The notes under the pieces: model-generated
Told to the model about the DNA's origin: nothing
The model's input: only the letters and a program-made list of their open reading frames with translations
Database searches by the model: none
Position numbers and translations under genes: made by a program
In this document: positions 60,955 to 64,000 of the stretch, piece by piece
Numbering within the stretch: the stretch's first letter is position 1
Layout: each line of letters starts with the position of its first letter
Source of the DNA: Ferruginibacter sp.
Lineage (GTDB): Bacteria; Bacteroidota; Bacteroidia; Chitinophagales; Chitinophagaceae
Direction: 5' to 3'
Length of the DNA stretch: 64,000 nt
Assembly: GCA_014379905.1 (NCBI GenBank)
Contig: JACMKX010000186.1
Span: 1-64,000 of the forward strand

Positions 60955-63900
60955 TTAATGTCCAAAATTACTTTCCAAATGTTCAGGATCTTCTTTTCTC
61001 AAACCTACTTTTAATTCAGTTCTCACCTTATTTTCATTGGTGATGGCATTGCCATTGAATATGCCCATAATTATTGGTATGGCGTGTCCAATCAATTCAT
61101 GCATCAAAATCAAAGCAGGTCCATCGGGGACAACAGAAAAAGGTTTTTGGCCTGCAATATTGTAGTTAGGATTCCCGGAAATAATAACCGTAGGATCCCC
61201 CGCCACCTTATTGCGTGTATCAACCATGGGGCCTACTGCTTTAGTTGCGGGAGTTGATGTAACACCTCCACCGGCGTCCTTATCTACAGATTTTACTGCA
61301 CCTTTATCAATGAAAGTCTGCCCTATTTCAATGCTAATGGTTTTTTTATGATTATCTATAGCCTTGTCAATAGCTTTTGAGTAGGTTGCGGAACCTTTTT
61401 CATTGACCTTTGCTGTTTTATCAGCTACCAGTTTGCCGGCATCATCAAATTTATACTGTGTTCTCGATAATGAATTTACAAGATTGAGAACAACTGTTTG
61501 CTGAGCACCATTTCTTACAACCACATCTTGTCCCTGCATTCCATCCGGGTCAATAAATCTCAATGGATTATCAAATGCATAACCGTAAGGAGACCATCTC
61601 CTCATTTTTTCGGCTAGCGGATCCGGAACCATCCATCGCCCTGTTTGGTTATCATACATTCTTGCTCCATAATCCAGCCAATCAAGCCCTGCTCCATTAC
61701 TAAATTCTTCTCTTTGCTCTTCTTTACCATTAAATTTTAACCGGTTTATTAAACTTCCACTGGCTTTTGATGAAATGCCTGCCATAGGTAAACCAAAGGG
61801 ATAATAGTGTGTTTCCTCAAGTTCAGGCCCGGGTGTATGTATCACCTGTAGGTTGTCAAAAAATACATCATAATTGCTTTCATTGGAAACATAAATAAAT
61901 ATGTACCCATTTTTGAGGATTGGAATTGTAGGGATCGTTGTTGCATTGTGCGATTTAACTCCGCCGCTTGCCCCCACCATGTCAAAACCACCACCCGCAT
62001 ATTTGAACTGTTCATCAAAACATATCCAGTTAATGGAAGCTCTGGGCAAATAAGCACTTTGTGGAGGCTGATTTCCAATGAGACCCAGGACGGTGGTTGG
62101 AAACGCCGCCTGCCCGGTTATGGTTCCGGAACTTATACCCTTGGGCGCTATCAATGGAGTTCCCGTAAAAAAACCGATTATTTCACTTACTGAAACATTG
62201 GTCACCGGGTTATTGTACGTACCTCCGGATGGTACAATATTATAACTCTTGCCATAAATATTTACCTTATCTCCTGCCATTACTTTTAAAGTGGCACCCA
62301 ATCCCACCTTGTTTGTTGTAGCATTTGTTTTGTACATTTTTGTTGTTGTTGCAACAGTATTGCTATAGGGATTATTATTAACCGGGGGATTACCATTATT
62401 ATTGGGATAAACAGTTGTACCGGGGGGATTGGCTACTATCTTTGACTGGTCAATATTATAATAGATCAATTCGGTTGTAATAGCTGTACTACCACTTACA
62501 GGAGCATCTTCAAGCGTTGCGGCCGGGTACAACATGACTTTTTGTATTTCATCCGTCAACAGCATCCGCACATTCCCGAGATGATCTTTCAAAAAATAAT
62601 CATTGAAGAGGGAAACGTTGGCCTGTTCAAAAGCGCCAGCCGCATTTTCATATTTAAATCGTACTCTTCCTTCTTCATTAGCAATAGTTTGAGGCCTCAG
62701 CGGAAAATCTGTATCGGGTGAATTTACAGGAGAAGTAGTTTTACTTTCATATACAATTCCACCGGAATAAACAAAGCTCCTGGTAATTGTTTTGTTGCCA
62801 TTGGCAACCGAAGGATTTTCCACTACAAATTTTTGCAGTTTATTTCCGAGGGCATCGTAGGTGTAAGTAATGCTGTTTATTGCATTTACAGTAACGGCCT
62901 GGGGCTTATTCAGGTGGTTATATACAATAGCATTGATCGATTTATTTTTATCCATGATCAGATTTCCGTTTAAATCATAATCATAGTCGTCCGGGGAGAT
63001 GTTTTTATCAGTAAAGTCGCCTAACTTATTATCAAGGGTATTGATAGCCGCGCTTTCGGTTACTGCCAGCAACTTATTGCTATTTTCCGATGTTTTGTAA
63101 TTGTAAGTCAGGTCATCTATCGGGGTGGAGGAGCTTGCGCCCAGCTTCCATCCAAATTGTTTCATGGCTTTAATATTTCCATTTGCATCGTAGCCAAGCG
63201 CAGGATCAATGCCATCACCCATTTGCGTAGTAAAGTTTATGGTAGTATTATTCCAGCTGTTATGGTCATCATCCTGCTCAAAAGCACTTTTCATTATCCT
63301 GTTGGCAGCATCGTAGGTAAAGTCATATTTACGCCGCACATCATCTCCGTCACTTTTCCAAATCATACCGGCAATGTTTCCATTATACTGTGCTGCTAAA
63401 AAATTCCTGCCGGTGCTGTTGGCCAGTTTATCATACCCTAATTCAAATCCGAATTTTGCCGAACCGTTCTGGCCTATGGTACCTACATAGTTCCTGTTTA
63501 CACCAAGCAACCACCCTCTTATATTATAATCGTACTGTTGAGTTTCCAGGCCGGCATTACTGTTAAATGCCGGAGCTATTTTTTTTATTTTCACCCTCCC
63601 TAATTTGTCGTATTCGCTAGCGGCGATAGTTTTATACGCCGACATGCTGTTGCCGTTCACCAAAGTGTTGGCTGTCTTCTTATCTATGCCCAGGATCCTG
63701 CCTAGGTCATCATACTTATATAAACTTATATCTGTAGTGACTTGTGCGGAAGCTCCTGCCAGGTCGTATTTTTGAACACTTACAAGCGGCTGGCCACTCC
63801 ATGAATACTGGGTGGTAGTGATATCGGTTCCGTTGGTAATATTGGATTGTTGTAGCTGGATCACTTTGCCCTGTTCATTGTAAAAAAGCACAGAGAAAAG

Positions 63901-64000
63901 GTATGTATTTGCAGAGCCTACTACTTTTACTTTCTTACCTGTTACCATGTTTCTTACCTGCACAGATTGTATGTTAGCCTGTGGATAGGGCCAGCTTGAA
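60955..64000 (-). CDS. RHS/YD-repeat protein with C-terminal HELIGH domain (5' end outside window)
   Basis: The track gives 60955-63963 with a GTG start, but the frame stays open to 64000 ([12 protein letters not shown]...), so the gene begins outside the window. The visible 1015 residues hold YD/RHS repeats ([27 protein letters not shown]-like units), [19 protein letters not shown], and the RHS core end [40 protein letters not shown]. After this the sequence changes to a variable roughly 190-residue tail with [23 protein letters not shown] is an HExxxH motif, one residue longer than HExxH. Such tails are often toxins; zinc peptidase activity is a proposal. Confidence 0.88.
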   Translation of the reverse strand, partial: SSWPYPQANIQSVQVRNMVTGKKVKVVGSANTYLFSVLFYNEQGKVIQLQQSNITNGTDITTTQYSWSGQPLVSVQKYDLAGASAQVTTDISLYKYDDLGRILGIDKKTANTLVNGNSMSAYKTIAASEYDKLGRVKIKKIAPAFNSNAGLETQQYDYNIRGWLLGVNRNYVGTIGQNGSAKFGFELGYDKLANSTGRNFLAAQYNGNIAGMIWKSDGDDVRRKYDFTYDAANRIMKSAFEQDDDHNSWNNTTINFTTQMGDGIDPALGYDANGNIKAMKQFGWKLGASSSTPIDDLTYNYKTSENSNKLLAVTESAAINTLDNKLGDFTDKNISPDDYDYDLNGNLIMDKNKSINAIVYNHLNKPQAVTVNAINSITYTYDALGNKLQKFVVENPSVANGNKTITRSFVYSGGIVYESKTTSPVNSPDTDFPLRPQTIANEEGRVRFKYENAAGAFEQANVSLFNDYFLKDHLGNVRMLLTDEIQKVMLYPAATLEDAPVSGSTAITTELIYYNIDQSKIVANPPGTTVYPNNNGNPPVNNNPYSNTVATTTKMYKTNATTNKVGLGATLKVMAGDKVNIYGKSYNIVPSGGTYNNPVTNVSVSEIIGFFTGTPLIAPKGISSGTITGQAAFPTTVLGLIGNQPPQSAYLPRASINWICFDEQFKYAGGGFDMVGASGGVKSHNATTIPTIPILKNGYIFIYVSNESNYDVFFDNLQVIHTPGPELEETHYYPFGLPMAGISSKASGSLINRLKFNGKEEQREEFSNGAGLDWLDYGARMYDNQTGRWMVPDPLAEKMRRWSPYGYAFDNPLRFIDPDGMQGQDVVVRNGAQQTVVLNLVNSLSRTQYKFDDAGKLVADKTAKVNEKGSATYSKAIDKAIDNHKKTISIEIGQTFIDKGAVKSVDKDAGGGVTSTPATKAVGPMVDTRNKVAGDPTVIISGNPNYNIAGQKPFSVVPDGPALILMHELIGHAIPIIMGIFNGNAITNENKVRTELKVGLRKEDPEHLESNFGH

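Noticed and set aside
60955-61120. HELIGH domain as dipeptidyl peptidase III
   Set aside because: Only the six-residue motif is similar; length, context and the rest of the sequence do not fit M49 enzymes.

Overview
The window comes from a Bacteroidota chromosome, most likely a member of the Chitinophagaceae or a close relative. The signs are SusC/SusD pairs, T9SS type-A C-terminal sorting domains, many lipobox lipoproteins, a carbamoyltransferase of the N-acyl-ornithine type, LytTR/His_kinase signalling, and AT-rich intergenic repeats. I found no rRNA, tRNA, CRISPR array, phage or insertion-sequence genes. Nearly all genes lie on the minus strand.

Layout. (1) 1-10.7 kb: the start of a proline-catabolism dehydrogenase (pruA, cut by the window edge), a small lipoprotein, prfB with an intact programmed +1 frameshift, an exported GH18-like protein with a CUB domain, a T9SS protein, an outer-membrane Omp85-like/DUF4268/dienelactone-hydrolase operon closed by a bidirectional terminator, and a queuosine-precursor-type transporter. 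(2) 10.8-22.4 kb: rseP and dxr, then a complete block for the later arginine steps in the transcription order GNAT-argG-argC-argD-argF'-argB-argE'-argH. Residue 90 of the carbamoyltransferase is Val, which predicts succinylated rather than acetylated intermediates. A candidate Arg-containing leader peptide precedes the GNAT gene. (3) 22.7-46.6 kb: a large alginate-utilisation locus. Twelve minus-strand genes run from a DEH-reductase-like SDR through PL17 oligoalginate lyase, KdgF-like cupin, MFS hexuronate transporter, a giant T9SS surface protein, an alginate-lyase-domain lipoprotein, SusC, SusD, an esterase, a jelly-roll T9SS protein and a second large surface protein to kduI. Divergent from them is lacI followed by a PL6 lyase whose catalytic and Ca2+ residues are all in place. 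A perfect 34-bp palindrome made of two GGTAACGTTACC-type sites lies in the divergent region and is the obvious operator. (4) 46.6-64 kb: a GH3-fold acyl-adenylating enzyme, a DUF4258 protein, mtaB, two repeat-rich exported proteins, a three-gene LytTR signalling operon containing a degenerate kinase without the phospho-acceptor His, a membrane-anchored patatin, a secreted esterase, and an RHS/YD-repeat protein (5' end outside the window) with a HELIGH C-terminal domain followed 13 nt later by a lipoprotein gene, which could be a toxin/immunity pair.

How the genes work together: in the alginate locus, surface and periplasmic lyases (PL6, the alginate_lyase-domain lipoprotein, PL17 and possibly the jelly-roll protein) cut alginate. 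SusCD imports oligomers and the MFS carrier moves uronate monomers inward. KdgF, KduI and the SDR convert unsaturated uronate towards KDG. KDG kinase and KDPG aldolase are not in the window. The LacI regulator probably senses a pathway intermediate. Starts were moved from the ORF track's longest option where a signal peptide or family N-terminus pointed to an internal Met; these cases are noted. No database search was possible, so family names rest on motif recognition.
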